Shown here in pieces: positions 45,101-52,800 of a stretch of 64,000 nt of DNA. A model generated the notes under the pieces. It was not told the DNA's origin. It did no database searches and saw only the letters and a list, made by a program, of their open reading frames with translations. The stretch's first letter is position 1. Each line of letters starts with the position of its first letter. The DNA lies in assembly GCF_040807025.1 (NCBI RefSeq), contig NC_090967.1, positions 866,001 to 930,000 of the forward strand, read 5' to 3'. Position numbers and translations under genes: made by a program. The stretch comes from Struthio camelus. Its lineage: Eukaryota; Chordata; Aves; Struthioniformes; Struthionidae.

Positions 45101-47124
45101 GAGAATGGGCTTGGAGCGCATTGGAGCCACTAATATGGAAAGAATGGGTCCTGCTATGGGACAGGGCATGGGAGCAGGCATAGATCGAATGGGACTTGCA
45201 ATGGGAAGCAATTTTGAAAGAACAATGGATATGGAACGTGGAAACTTTGCAGGCAATTTTGCAGGCTCCCTTGGAGGAACTGGAGGACCTGCAGCTGGGG
45301 TGGCCAGAAAAGCCTGTCAGATATTTGTGAGAAATGTGAGTAGCCTTCTTCCTACCTCTCCTTCACAGATGAAATTAATGGTACTGAGATGTTGGCCACC
45401 TCTATGCTTTGACTTCAATTAGAATAACATTGGATGCTGCCCAAAGCAGAGTTAGTTAGGCTCTTGGGAGTTGAAGCCATACCTCAACAGGAGAAAAGCT
45501 CTCTTCATTTGTAAGTGATGATGCTGAACTATAGCTGCCCCTGGATGGAAAACATGCTTTGGAGAGTTGTGGTACTGATAAGTCAGTAGATCCTCAGTAA
45601 TGGTCTGTTCTTCTCTTTTTCACAGCTGCCTTTTGATTTTACATGGAAAATGCTGAAAGATAAATTTAATGAATGTGGTAAGTTATTTTGTCATTGGCAA
45701 TCTTTACCAATTACTCTTGAGTATGACTTAGAAAAGTAACTTTTGGCACTGTATGCCCCTGACACTAGTATCTTACCGAATATTTTGCTCAAACTTAGGG
45801 AAATACTAGCTGTTAAATTTCACTAGTGTTTGCAGTGTTTTTATCTCTGCTATGCCAGCTACAGTTCTGCAGTGGTGAAAAGGAATGTTGTGACTGGCTA
45901 GTTGATAACCCAATCAACACATGCTCTTTCTCAGCTCAGTGTTCCTTTGTTCTCTTCTCTGTCTTAGGGTTAGGAGAGGCTGATTTTTATCCTATCCGAC
46001 AGCCTCTTTGCAGTTGCAGAAAGAGATGAGGAATAGAGATCCTGAAGCAAGTCCAGGACAATTGATTGGGCTCTTTTCTAAGAGCAAAATGCTGAGAACT
46101 GCTGAAACAACCTGCATAATGCTTCACATCTAAGTGAATGTAGCTGGGAAAAATCAGTAATTCTTTGAGGAAGAGGTGAGGGGGAAGCTGATACAGATAG
46201 GTCTAGTGTGTTCAGCTCATGAGATGTTTCATATTAGCTTTAGTAAAGCTAGCCCCATACTGACTTTTTGCTCACTACAACAATAGCAAATTTCCAGTGT
46301 TGCCTATGGAATAAACTTATTTTCTGGAGGACTGAGAAGCATCATCTAACAGTCTTTTATACTGTTTCCTTAAAAAGCATGGTGGTTCTCGGACTTGATG
46401 GGCATGCCGTTTCTTTCTGGTCTCCTGCTTGCCATGGTACTGAGAGGGGAGGAAAATGGAAAACAAAACTTACATACTTGGTTTCCCTGGACTGCTGAGT
46501 TAGTTGGATAAACTTCTGATTTCTTGAACTTCTGGGAGATTTTTCATGGCAGTAGTCACTGTGCCCAGGCCTTCCTCCCTGATACCTTGTGCTGCTTGCC
46601 TGATGGCAAACCAAGTTGCAGCCTCATTAGTTACAGTGTGAACTAGGTGTTGGCAAGCTGGGTAAGGCTTGTTAGATTGCACTATGCTCCCTTCATTTCC
46701 TTTAGATGCAGCTGCTTGAGAAAGAGTTCAGAGAACCAGTGTGAATTAATTTATCTTTTAAGCTGAGTACGTTCCTTCAAAACAATGACTTGGTAAATTT
46801 GTCTTGCAACTTCAAGTTTCAAAGTAATTTCTACAAAATGTAGTTTCTACACTTACACTTCCCTTGCCTGCAAGGTAGAGAAATGTGATTTGATAGAGTT
46901 CTGTGGTACCTCTTAGATTAAACAAGAAGATATATGCAATTTTTTTTTTTGTTTTCTTAGGTCATGTGCTGTATGCTGATATCAAGATGGAGAATGGGAA
47001 ATCTAAAGGATGTGGTGTGGTTAGATTTGAGTCCCCAGAAGTAGCTGAGCGAGCCTGCCGTATGATGAATGGGATACAGCTTCGTGGGAGGGAGATTGAT
47101 GTGCGAATTGATAGAAATGCTTAA
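17954..47124 (+). CDS. HNRNPM: Heterogeneous nuclear ribonucleoprotein M (16 exons)
   Basis: This gene encodes hnRNP M, a nuclear RNA-binding protein that associates with pre-mRNA and influences alternative splicing. The coding exons are 17954-18123, 22518-22687, 31472-31524, 32059-32066, 32451-32544, 34926-35123, 36201-36354, 37485-37534, 37980-38040, 40062-40163, 40749-40793, 41209-41283, 41721-41819, 44554-45335, 45626-45677 and 46961-47124. Joined, they give 2277 bases, or 758 residues; human is about 730. The order is an Ala/Pro-rich N-terminus, a basic PY-type nuclear localisation signal (about residues 60-90), RRM1 (about 91-168), RRM2 (about 224-301), a Gly/Met linker, about 26 short [I/M]-[D/E]-R-M repeats, and RRM3 (about 681-756). 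All introns are GT-AG, and the frame is continuous throughout. The related gene MYEF2 is less likely because of the long repeat array and the TIMM44 neighbour. Confidence 0.96.
18017..18085 (+). repeat. In-frame GCN/CCN trinucleotide tract
   Basis: Fifteen alanine codons (GCG and a pure GCA block of six) are followed by seven CCG and one CCC proline codons, all in the HNRNPM frame. Pure sub-blocks make length polymorphism plausible. Confidence 0.9.
20030..20043 (+). repeat. Poly-C run
   Basis: About fourteen cytosines in HNRNPM intron 1. Confidence 0.85.
21205..21226 (+). repeat. (AC)n microsatellite
   Basis: A short AC dinucleotide repeat in intron 1 of HNRNPM, preceded by a TGTGTG segment that could pair with it. 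Confidence 0.9.
22518..22687 (+). CDS. HNRNPM: HNRNPM exon 2: nuclear localisation signal and RRM1 start
   Basis: The exon completes a serine codon and reads EGERPSQNEKRKEKSVKRGG, then NRFEPYANPAKR. This is the basic region plus R/K-x-PY-like element known in hnRNP M as the transportin-1 nuclear import signal. RRM1 begins with AFITNIPFD (RNP2) and continues WQSLKDLVKEK (helix 1). The donor GTAATG leaves phase 1. Confidence 0.97.
22688..31471 (+). other. HNRNPM intron 2 (8.8 kb)
   Basis: This is the longest intron of the gene. It contains AT-rich unique-looking sequence, a four-copy 10-base tandem repeat at 26771-26810 and several short A or T runs. I see no recognisable repeat element, exon or RNA gene in it. 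Confidence 0.8.
26771..26810 (+). repeat. Short tandem repeat, 10-base unit
   Basis: Four imperfect copies of a TGACTGTARTT-like 10-base unit lie in HNRNPM intron 2. Confidence 0.75.
31472..31524 (+). CDS. HNRNPM: HNRNPM exon 3: RRM1 beta2-beta3
   Basis: The exon encodes VGEVTYVELLMDAEGKSR, using one base from exon 2. The acceptor is TTTGTAG and the donor AGG/GTAAGT, and the exon ends in phase 0. It stops immediately before the Gly-Cys-Ala of the RNP1 motif, which is supplied by the following 8-base exon. Confidence 0.96.
32059..32066 (+). CDS. HNRNPM: HNRNPM exon 4: 8-nt micro-exon inside RNP1
   Basis: The eight bases GGATGCGC lie between a CGTCAG acceptor, preceded by a long pyrimidine-rich tract from about 32260, and a perfect GTAAGT donor. 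They encode Gly-Cys and two bases of Ala. Joined to the next exon they give SRGCAVVEF, which is exactly the conserved RNP1 region of RRM1. Without it, exon 3 joined to exon 5 reads TGT TGT TGA, a stop after two codons. The frame therefore requires this exon. It is far too short for gene finders that set a minimum exon length. Confidence 0.93.
32451..32544 (+). CDS. HNRNPM: HNRNPM exon 5: end of RRM1
   Basis: The acceptor is CCCCACAG. The exon completes the alanine codon and reads VVEFKMEESMKKAAEVL, then NKHSLGGRPLKVKE, the last strand and helix of RRM1. It ends in phase 0 at GTAAGA. Confidence 0.96.
34926..35123 (+). CDS. HNRNPM: HNRNPM exon 6: linker and RRM2 RNP2
   Basis: The 66 codons read DPDGEHARRAMQKVMAAAGG, then a Gly/Pro-rich stretch, IPPSILNNPNIPNEIIHAL, and STVFVAN, the first strand of RRM2. 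The exon starts and ends in phase 0 (TTGTAG acceptor, GTAAGT donor). It contains internal splice-like sites at 34981 and 35100 that would remove 120 bases in frame; a human isoform lacking about 39 residues of this linker is known. Confidence 0.96.
35490..35926 (+). mobile_element. CR1 LINE 3' fragment in HNRNPM intron 6
   Basis: Plus-strand decayed CR1 sequence includes GGTAGTTGGACTAGATGACC and ends in the diagnostic tail ATTCTGTGATTCTATG at 35911-35926. Its frames are broken. It is truncated at the 5' end and lies in the same orientation as the gene. Confidence 0.9.
36131..36172 (+). repeat. A18-G11-A homopurine tract near exon 7
   Basis: Eighteen adenines are followed directly by eleven guanines and then AGGAAAAAAAA, about 30 to 70 bases upstream of the exon 7 acceptor, where a pyrimidine tract is usual. 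A short pyrimidine stretch TGTCTTCCAG remains at the acceptor itself. Confidence 0.85.
36201..36354 (+). CDS. HNRNPM: HNRNPM exon 7: most of RRM2
   Basis: The exon reads LDYKVGWKKLKEVFSMAG, VVVRADILEDKDGKSRGIG (RNP1 follows as IGTVTFEQ), then AIEAVQAI. It ends in phase 1 with ATAT before GTATCCTTG. That donor is a poor U2-type site but a near-perfect U12-type one. Joining to 37485 restores the conserved AISMFNGQ. Confidence 0.95.
36355..37484 (+). other. HNRNPM intron 7, U12-type (minor spliceosome)
   Basis: The intron starts GTATCCTTG, matching the minor-spliceosome donor consensus RTATCCTTT in eight of nine positions. It ends with TCTTTAACGAAATAATAG. The TCTTTAAC (37467-37474) resembles the U12 branch-site consensus TTCCTTAAC, and its adenosine is about 11 bases from the AG, the spacing expected for U12 introns. 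There is no pyrimidine tract at the acceptor, again as expected. All other introns of the gene have ordinary U2-type donors. Confidence 0.85.
37485..37534 (+). CDS. HNRNPM: HNRNPM exon 8: end of RRM2
   Basis: The exon completes a serine codon and reads MFNGQLLFDRPMHVKM, the last helix-strand of RRM2. It ends in phase 0 at GTAAGT. Confidence 0.95.
37980..38040 (+). CDS. HNRNPM: HNRNPM exon 9: post-RRM2 linker
   Basis: The exon reads DERAFPKGDFFPPERPQQLP and ends in phase 1 (C/GTAAGT), matching the conserved hnRNP M linker. Confidence 0.95.
40062..40163 (+). CDS. HNRNPM: HNRNPM exon 10: Gly/Met linker
   Basis: The exon encodes HGLGGIGMGLGPGGQPIDAN, HLNKGMGMGNMGPG. It is 102 bases, phase 1 at both ends, so skipping would keep the frame. 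Confidence 0.94.
40749..40793 (+). CDS. HNRNPM: HNRNPM exon 11: small Gly/Met linker exon
   Basis: This 45-base exon encodes GMGMEGMGFGNKMG-like residues (MGMEGMGFGMNKMG). The acceptor TATTTTGAG has a disfavoured G at -3, so the site may be weak. The exon is phase 1 at both ends. Confidence 0.92.
40820..40835 (+). repeat. Poly-C run downstream of exon 11
   Basis: About sixteen cytosines start 27 bases after the exon 11 donor. Confidence 0.85.
41209..41283 (+). CDS. HNRNPM: HNRNPM exon 12: Gly/Met linker
   Basis: The exon reads GMEGPFGGMENIGRFPAG, MNMGRMS. It is 75 bases, phase 1 at both ends, with TTTCAG acceptor and GTAGGT donor. Confidence 0.95.
41721..41819 (+). CDS. HNRNPM: HNRNPM exon 13: charged FEREFGRNEMG module
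   Basis: This 99-base symmetric exon encodes EMDRAMGGGFEREFGRNEMG, MSRSFGDTLERGI. It has a good TTTACAG acceptor and GTAAGT donor and keeps the frame. As I remember it, the human reference isoform carries a different lysine-containing segment here, whereas a similar FxRxFGRN module occurs in the paralogue MYEF2. It could be an alternative cassette. Confidence 0.88.
   Translation, partial: RWIVQWVEDLRENLEEMKWECLVVLETPWREE
41820..44553 (+). other. HNRNPM intron 13 (2.7 kb)
   Basis: AT-rich sequence with short A, T and G runs. I searched by eye for the lysine-containing linker exon of mammals and did not find it here. Confidence 0.7.
44554..45335 (+). CDS. HNRNPM: HNRNPM exon 14: Met/Arg repeat array and RRM3 start
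   Basis: This 782-base exon begins GGNASIPGIERMAPGIDRMG and carries about 26 copies of a short unit centred on [I/L/M/V]-[D/E]-R-[M/I/V], spaced by Gly/Ser/Ala residues. It then has MERGNFAGNFAGSLGG, and KACQIFVRN, the RNP2 strand of RRM3. The repeat array is the hallmark that separates hnRNP M from its paralogue. It ends in phase 0 at GTGAGT. The in-frame ATG upstream at 44481 is intronic. Confidence 0.96.
44575..45215 (+). repeat. Degenerate tandem array encoding [I/M]-[D/E]-R-M units
   Basis: About 26 coding repeats of roughly 15 to 24 bases each share an ATNGANCGNATGG-like core. They also produce open antisense frames (44516-44764 and 45005-45256), which are artefacts of the repeat. Confidence 0.88.
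45626..45677 (+). CDS. HNRNPM: HNRNPM exon 15: RRM3 helix 1
   Basis: The exon encodes LPFDFTWKMLKDKFNEC and ends in phase 1 at GTAAGT. The acceptor is TTTTTCACAG. Confidence 0.97.
46961..47124 (+). CDS. HNRNPM: HNRNPM exon 16: end of RRM3 and stop
   Basis: The exon reads HVLYADIKMENGKSKGCGVV, RFESPEVAERACRMMNG and ends GREIDVRIDRNA followed by TAA. It contains RNP1 of RRM3. The acceptor is TTTTCTTAG after a poly-T run. Confidence 0.97.
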
Positions 47125-47400
47125 GTAGTTGCCTTTTTAAGACTTATACGAGATTTTTGTTGAATTCGTATTTTTCTTGTTAACCATTTTAATTTGACTG
47201 GATGTAAAGGTGTTAAAACAATTCAGTTTCTTTCTGGAGTAATTTTAATTACTTTTTTAACAAATGGATTTCCATTTTACTGTTGTTTGCATTGAAACTG
47301 CAATGTGCACAATCTTTTTTTGTAGTTGTGGCATCTTGTTGACATTACAGATGTAAACAGTATGACTTTGATAATAAATGCAAGTTAAAGCTTTCAGTCA
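47125..47400 (+). other. HNRNPM: HNRNPM 3' untranslated region
   Basis: About 275 bases of AT-rich sequence lead to a canonical poly(A) signal. A T/GT-rich stretch, CAGTCATTGCATCTGTTACTG, follows. A further AATAAA at 48100-48105 could support a longer alternative 3' end. Confidence 0.75.
47373..47378 (+). terminator. HNRNPM polyadenylation signal
   Basis: Canonical AATAAA about 250 bases after the stop codon, on the gene's strand, in a suitable AT-rich setting. Confidence 0.8.
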
Positions 47401-49655
47401 TTGCATCTGTTACTGGCAGCACATCCTATGCTTGCAAAAATATCTGTAATCTGACCTCAGTAAACTAGAATTTATATTCCCTGTGAAGTGATAGAAAAGA
47501 AGGAACGTTCATCTCAGTTGTCGGTTTATGAATCAGTCTTTAAAATGATGCACTTGCATATTAGCATTAGTATTTGAATGTCTTCAGGTATGAGGGACTT
47601 CTCTTCCTGTATTAGGATGTAGTAGATGACGATTCTTTTAGCAAAAGGACTGGGGCTCGTAATTCTAATTTTTCTCCAGTGGCGAAGCTGGTTTTATTTA
47701 AAAACAAAAAACAAAAAACAAACAAAAAAAAACCTGTACCTTCAGTTGCATCAGCGCCATTCTGAAGGCCTGAACTGTAAACTGAAAATGGATTTAAAAA
47801 CACACGTTCTTTCTAACGTGGACCACTTCAGCAGGGGCAATGCACAGTCTATCAGTCCCAGTGAGGGGCAAGGTACAGTATATAAGTGAGAATCAGCTGC
47901 TGCAGGTGAAGAGGAGGAAGGTGGGATTTTACACCTGCAACAGTATAGTTTTAATGTCCAGTTACACAAATTGAAATTGATTTGAGGGAAATCTTTTGGT
48001 GGGAGAGCTGAAATTCTATGCGAAAGACAGGATTTCTTGCCTTTTCCTTGGTTTGAGGTCTGCAAGAGCTCCTCGATTAACTTCTAGTTACAGGAAATGA
48101 ATAAACAGGCTTGATTCTGTCGGAATTCCTTTCAGCCTAAGAGATGCAAGGACTGCTGCTAAAAAGTCATGTTGCATAAAGGTGTCATACGTGCTGTGTC
48201 CCAATCAGAAAGGACAGACAGCCATTGGAAGTGTTAATCTAATGCAATAGGCTAGTTTAACAAACTTTTCTGGTGACAGGTCACCTGACTGTTTCTAAAT
48301 TTGAGTGCTATATTATGCTTAATGACTGAATTGTGCTGCAAAGACCAGAGTGGTGTGGGAAGTCTTAAATGTGGCAAATGCGTTGAATTAGATACTGTAA
48401 CAATTTTTACAGTTACAGTGTAAGGGGGGGAAAAAAAAAAAAACCTGATGACTGATAGCTCTTGGGCTCTTAAGAGACCCTTTCCCGCCCTTGCCCCTGC
48501 AATAAGTTTCGTGACAACTTACTGTTCCAGAATGCCTTCTGTACACTTTAGATTACTGAATTACAGCTTCACCTTGCCTTTCTCACTCAAAGGTTAATAT
48601 TAGAGTTTCTTGCCCTTTCCAACAGTCTGTTCTCACTCCTGCCTATTTCCCCTTGGTTATACTGATAGAAGTACTTCTGAGGTGAAACTGCTCAATTAAG
48701 AAACTTGGTTGTAGTTCACTAAGGACTTATATTACAGATCATTGATAAACGGTTTCCTTTCCCACAGCTGTACTGCTGAAAGGTAGATGTAGCAGGGAAG
48801 TGTAGGAACCACAAACCAGCTTTGCTACTGCAGAAAATATAAATGATGAACTGTAAGTTTGGTTGAGTAGGTAGTGATCACTGCATGGGCAGCTGCTACA
48901 AGAAGAGCAGAAGGAGTATTTGCTGGAAAGGCTTTTGAGGAGAAATTCAGGATGCTGCTGACATTCCGGAGCGGTATGCTGGAAAGAACATGTGCAGACA
49001 CTTCACTTGATACTTTGTACTTTAGAGGAAAAAACATTGCATTTTACTTCATAATAAAAAATATTAGTTAAAACTTTGTTTGACTGTCATTCTAGCTAGC
49101 TTTTCTGTTGAGATGGGAGTGTGCTGCCTGGTGTGTGAATGCTCGTGCAGGAATCCAGCTGTGTGGTTCAGAGACAGTTTCTTGTAGGCTGTACTTTTGG
49201 GGCTAGTTGTAATTCAGAATATAACTTGGCAAGTACTGGTTCATTTTATGTTTAGCCTTTTGCTTGTTCCCCCTGCCCCAACGCTTGTGGAGGCTCAGTG
49301 TCTCTGGTCCTTACTCAGAAGCTTTAAGGCAGCCTGGGGTAAATGGGAGCCTGCTACATCTCTTGCGTTGTCAAGAAGCTTCAGCGTGGACCTTGAGCAG
49401 ATACGTGAGGTGCTAGGCCTGTTTTGCTTTGCTTTTAGGTGCTCTGTTGCTGACAGGAGGTATCAGTGCCTTTCATGGCAGATGGGCTTACTCTCCGGTT
49501 GCCTCTTGCATAGGTGTAGCTGAGTTTGGAGGTAGGTATGCGCTTTCATTTCACTCTCGTTTTGTTCACAGGGTGGTTTCCATCACAGCTCAGCAGCCAG
49601 CAAATAAAGGAGAGCTGCTGTCCGGTTTCTGGTGCAAAGAGAGAAGAGGGGGGTC
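47401..49655. other. Intergenic spacer between HNRNPM and TIMM44
   Basis: About 2.2 kb without a recognised gene. It contains an A-rich low-complexity run at 47699-47733, a G7-A13 run near 48425-48444, and further AATAAA motifs at 48100 and 49053. Open frames here are short and lack motifs. Confidence 0.6.
47699..47733 (+). repeat. A-rich (AAAAAC)n-like low-complexity run
   Basis: Short AAAAAC and AAAC units repeat over about 35 bases. Confidence 0.8.
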
Positions 49656-49762
49656 CCGGAGCTGAGCCCGCCGCGGCCGGGCCACCGGCCCCCTTCCCCG
49701 CCCCCCGCGTGCGCCGGGCCCCGGCGGCGCGCGACAGTGACGTTTCCCCGCGGCGCCGCGCG

Positions 49763-49769
49763 AAGGTCA
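49763..49769 (+). promoter_or_regulatory. ERR-type nuclear receptor half-site
   Basis: AAGGTCA lies 11 bases before the TIMM44 ATG. ERR-alpha half-sites of this form are common in promoters of nuclear genes for mitochondrial proteins, but a seven-base match alone is weak evidence. Confidence 0.35.
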
Positions 49770-49776
49770 CACGCTC

Positions 49777-49787
49777 AAGATGGCGGC
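49777..49787 (+). promoter_or_regulatory. YY1-like motif overlapping the TIMM44 start codon
   Basis: AAGATGGCGGC matches the YY1 AANATGGCGGC motif, and its ATG is the initiation codon, the same arrangement as in HNRNPM. Confidence 0.55.
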
Positions 49788-49812
49788 GGCGGCAGGATCC
49801 GGGAGTTGCCGG
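49780..49812 (+). CDS. TIMM44: TIMM44 exon 1: presequence start
   Basis: The exon encodes [11 protein letters not shown] and ends in phase 0 at CGG/GTGAGC. The ATG is chosen because it opens the only frame that joins to exon 2 and matches the MAAAA start of the family. Confidence 0.88.
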
Positions 49813-52800
49813 GTGAGCGCGGAGCGGCGGCGGGCGGGGCAGCCGCTGCCCTCAATGAGGGCCGGGCCGGGCCGAGCCGGCTCCGCGAGACGCCTTCGCG
49901 CCGCGGGGCTGCGGCGGGAGCCTCCGCCGGGCCGCGCCTGCCGCCCCGGAAGGCGCGGCCTGCTCCGGCGTGGCGCGGGGCTGGGGCCGCCGTGGCGGAG
50001 CCGAGGCCTGCCGTGCTGCGGCGGCCCCCGGGCCGGCATGGGGAGCTCCCGGTGCCGCTGCGCGTCTGGGACCAGGCCAGGGCCTGCTGCTGGGGGAGAC
50101 GGCCCGGCGGCCGAATCCCTCCCCCCCGCCGCCTTGCTCGCCCCGGCGGCACCGGGGCTTGCTGCGGTGCCGGCACCGCCGACTTTCTCCGCTTAGGTCC
50201 GGCTCAGGTCCTTCCCTGAAGGCAGTCCGGGGCGTCGTGAGGGCACTCCGGGGCGGGGGAAGGGGCGCTGGCTGCTTCCCAATCCCGCGCCCATCCCTGT
50301 GCCCTCCCTTCCTTTAGCTCGCGTATGCTGCACAATGGCCCACACTGCAGATCTGAGCTGCTGGAAAGCTAACCTAGAGAAAATGGTTGGTTTAGCTGCG
50401 ATCTGTCTTCTGAGCTTCCAGAAGGTTTTAACAGAGCTGTCTGCAATATTAGGCTGCTCTATTGATGCCCTTTGCTACAAAGTTTCAAATTAAACATGAG
50501 TTTTTCTCTGTGATGAGAGGAGGAATGGATGCATGAATTGAATGCCCAGATTCTGGCTTTTAAAGTCACTTCAGAGTCTGACATCCTTTGGAGGTTGTTG
50601 ATGTTCTCTTTTTGTCCTCAAAGCAAAACTTAGGGTTGAGTTTTTTTCCCCTCTAAATCCTGAGTAAATGAAGAAATGTTTGTTTTCATTAAGAGCACTG
50701 ATCTGTTAAACCCAGTAGGCAGTATGTCCCAGGTTTTAATGGAGTCTCACAGTTAAAAGAATTAAGTTTTTAATATAATGTCTAGCTTGTTCTTGTGTGC
50801 TACAAAGCCTGGACTTGGTGGTAACTTGAGCAGCAAGGTCTGATGATAGATTGTGGAGAACGTTTACTTCTGTGATTTAAACTTGGTACTTCTAAGTTCA
50901 GCAGTCCGATTAACAAAGCTTAGACACAGCTGCAAAGAAGATAAATAAGAGGGAGCTGAATTTAGAAGATGGGACTTATTGGAAATGTGGAAACCAATGA
51001 ATTAATGCAAATCATATCTTTGGGCCACTAGGATATGTGGGGCAATTATGCCATTGCTTCTTCTCAGAAGTAAGCTCTGGATTTGGCTAGTGCTGTCATT
51101 GAAGCTACAGGACAGGACAGTGTCACACCATTTACTCCTTTTCAACAGCTTTGAGCCTGATAAAGAAAGAACACCTTATTGCTGGCCTTGGATACAGAAT
51201 TAAATATTCTCAGCTTACAAAGTTTTTTCAAAGTTTCCAATGGCAAGGCCTATAGGACTTAATCTGCCCTATTTTTTTTTTCTTTTTAGGTGAATGGTTG
51301 AGAGATGGTCTTATAGAGAAGCAGCTTGGGTTGCATGATTTGGATAATGCAGGTTTTGCCTGACTGGAGGCCAAGGATAAGCTGAATAGATTTTCCCACA
51401 ATGTGGGAGAGAGGTGCTAGTCGGGTGATGAAAGATCATTTTGAGGGAATTAAGACAAGAATCTGTGAGCTGTGCACAGTCTGCTGTCAATATTGGTTGC
51501 TAAACTGAAGAATGAGAGTTTGCAGCTTGTGGTTTCAGCAAGATGTAGCAGAATTTCTCAGGAACAGTGTGTGTGTGGACTTCAAGTGCATCTTTTCTGT
51601 TCCATGCTTTGCAGCAAAAGATGTTTCTCTGACTTTAGGCAGCACAAAGTTTATGCATAGAGTGGCCCTGGTTGTCCTCTATAATTGGGGGGGTAGTTAG
51701 TTTTGGAGCCAAATTTCCTAGAAAAACAGTATATTTCTCATCATGTACAGATGTTTCAACCAGTTACTGATTATGTATAAAGGACAGCTTTACCTGTGCG
51801 TTACCATTTTCGTAAAATCAGCTTTCTGTACCAGGCATATATTTTTCCAAGTAGTGGTGAAAAGTATGTTGCCCATTTTGGACTGTAACTTTGGTTTTAT
51901 CAAAATGAACTTTAGGAGGATGCAGTGCTGCTTAAACATATAACAGAATTAATTAGGGATTGTCCTATCAGACCAGCCTGCAAATGTTTCTTGGCAGCAC
52001 TTACAATCTGCTCCCCAAAGACCAGTGAATATTGTCCTTTTGCAATATTCTTTCCTTTCTCTCTTGACTCTTTAAGCTAGCTATCATCTTGTATTGTATG
52101 CTAACTTAATCTTATGTTTTGATTGCAGAAATGTCTTGTCAGTGGCATATGGCTTATATCTGGAAGATACCCGGTTCCTGCAGTCTACAGTGGCACAGTT
52201 TATAGAATGAGCAGGCCTGTTCTAGAGCTTTATCAGGTTGGTTAATGGTTGAATTTTTTACTTCACACTGAAAGCGTTTTCCCAACAATCAAAGTACTGA
52301 ATCTACCAGATATGGATATGTTTCTGAGAATAGCAGTTCTCTGTGAAAGTTTCAATTTTTTAAGATACATCTGATGAATCCAAGCATTTTCTTAGTAGTT
52401 GAGTGCAAGTGACAGTTTAGGAGTGGTGCTCGAATAACTCCTTCATCTACCACGTAAATCTTCCATAGAAATTGGTTAATTGTCAACAACTGTTTCAAGC
52501 CTAGCTAGTGTCTAACTGCCTCAGGAGAAACAGCTTTTTTCATGGCTATATAGATGTATATCACAAGACAGTAGAAATGTGTTAGACATTTGGCTATTAT
52601 GAGGGTAAGGTGCTTCTTTTTCAAGGTGGCTATAGGTTTTCCGCAACATTAAATACACTAGAAGTGACGCATTGCTTGGCTTAAGTAAATCCACCTTCTG
52701 ACTTTAATGCTTCTTTAATTGAATATCTCTTTGGTTTCTAAAACATGTAATGATTTTTTTTAGTCTAGATGTTACTCTTCTGGAGGAAGAAAGGGTTTTA

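Larger units (their letters stand above)
49660..50330. promoter_or_regulatory. TIMM44: CpG island promoter of TIMM44
   Basis: A dense CpG-rich block spans the first exon and the start of intron 1. It begins abruptly at about 49660. Just upstream of the start codon are a TGACGT half-CRE (49738-49743), an AAGGTCA nuclear-receptor half-site (49763-49769) and a YY1-like motif over the ATG. No TATA box is present. Confidence 0.85.

Noticed and set aside
44516..45256. Two minus-strand frames opposite HNRNPM exon 14
   Set aside because: They are the mirror image of the coding repeat array and have no independent support.
49546..50317. Multiple open frames on both strands over the TIMM44 CpG island
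   Set aside because: Only the 11-codon plus-strand exon joins to the conserved protein; the others are GC-rich chance frames.
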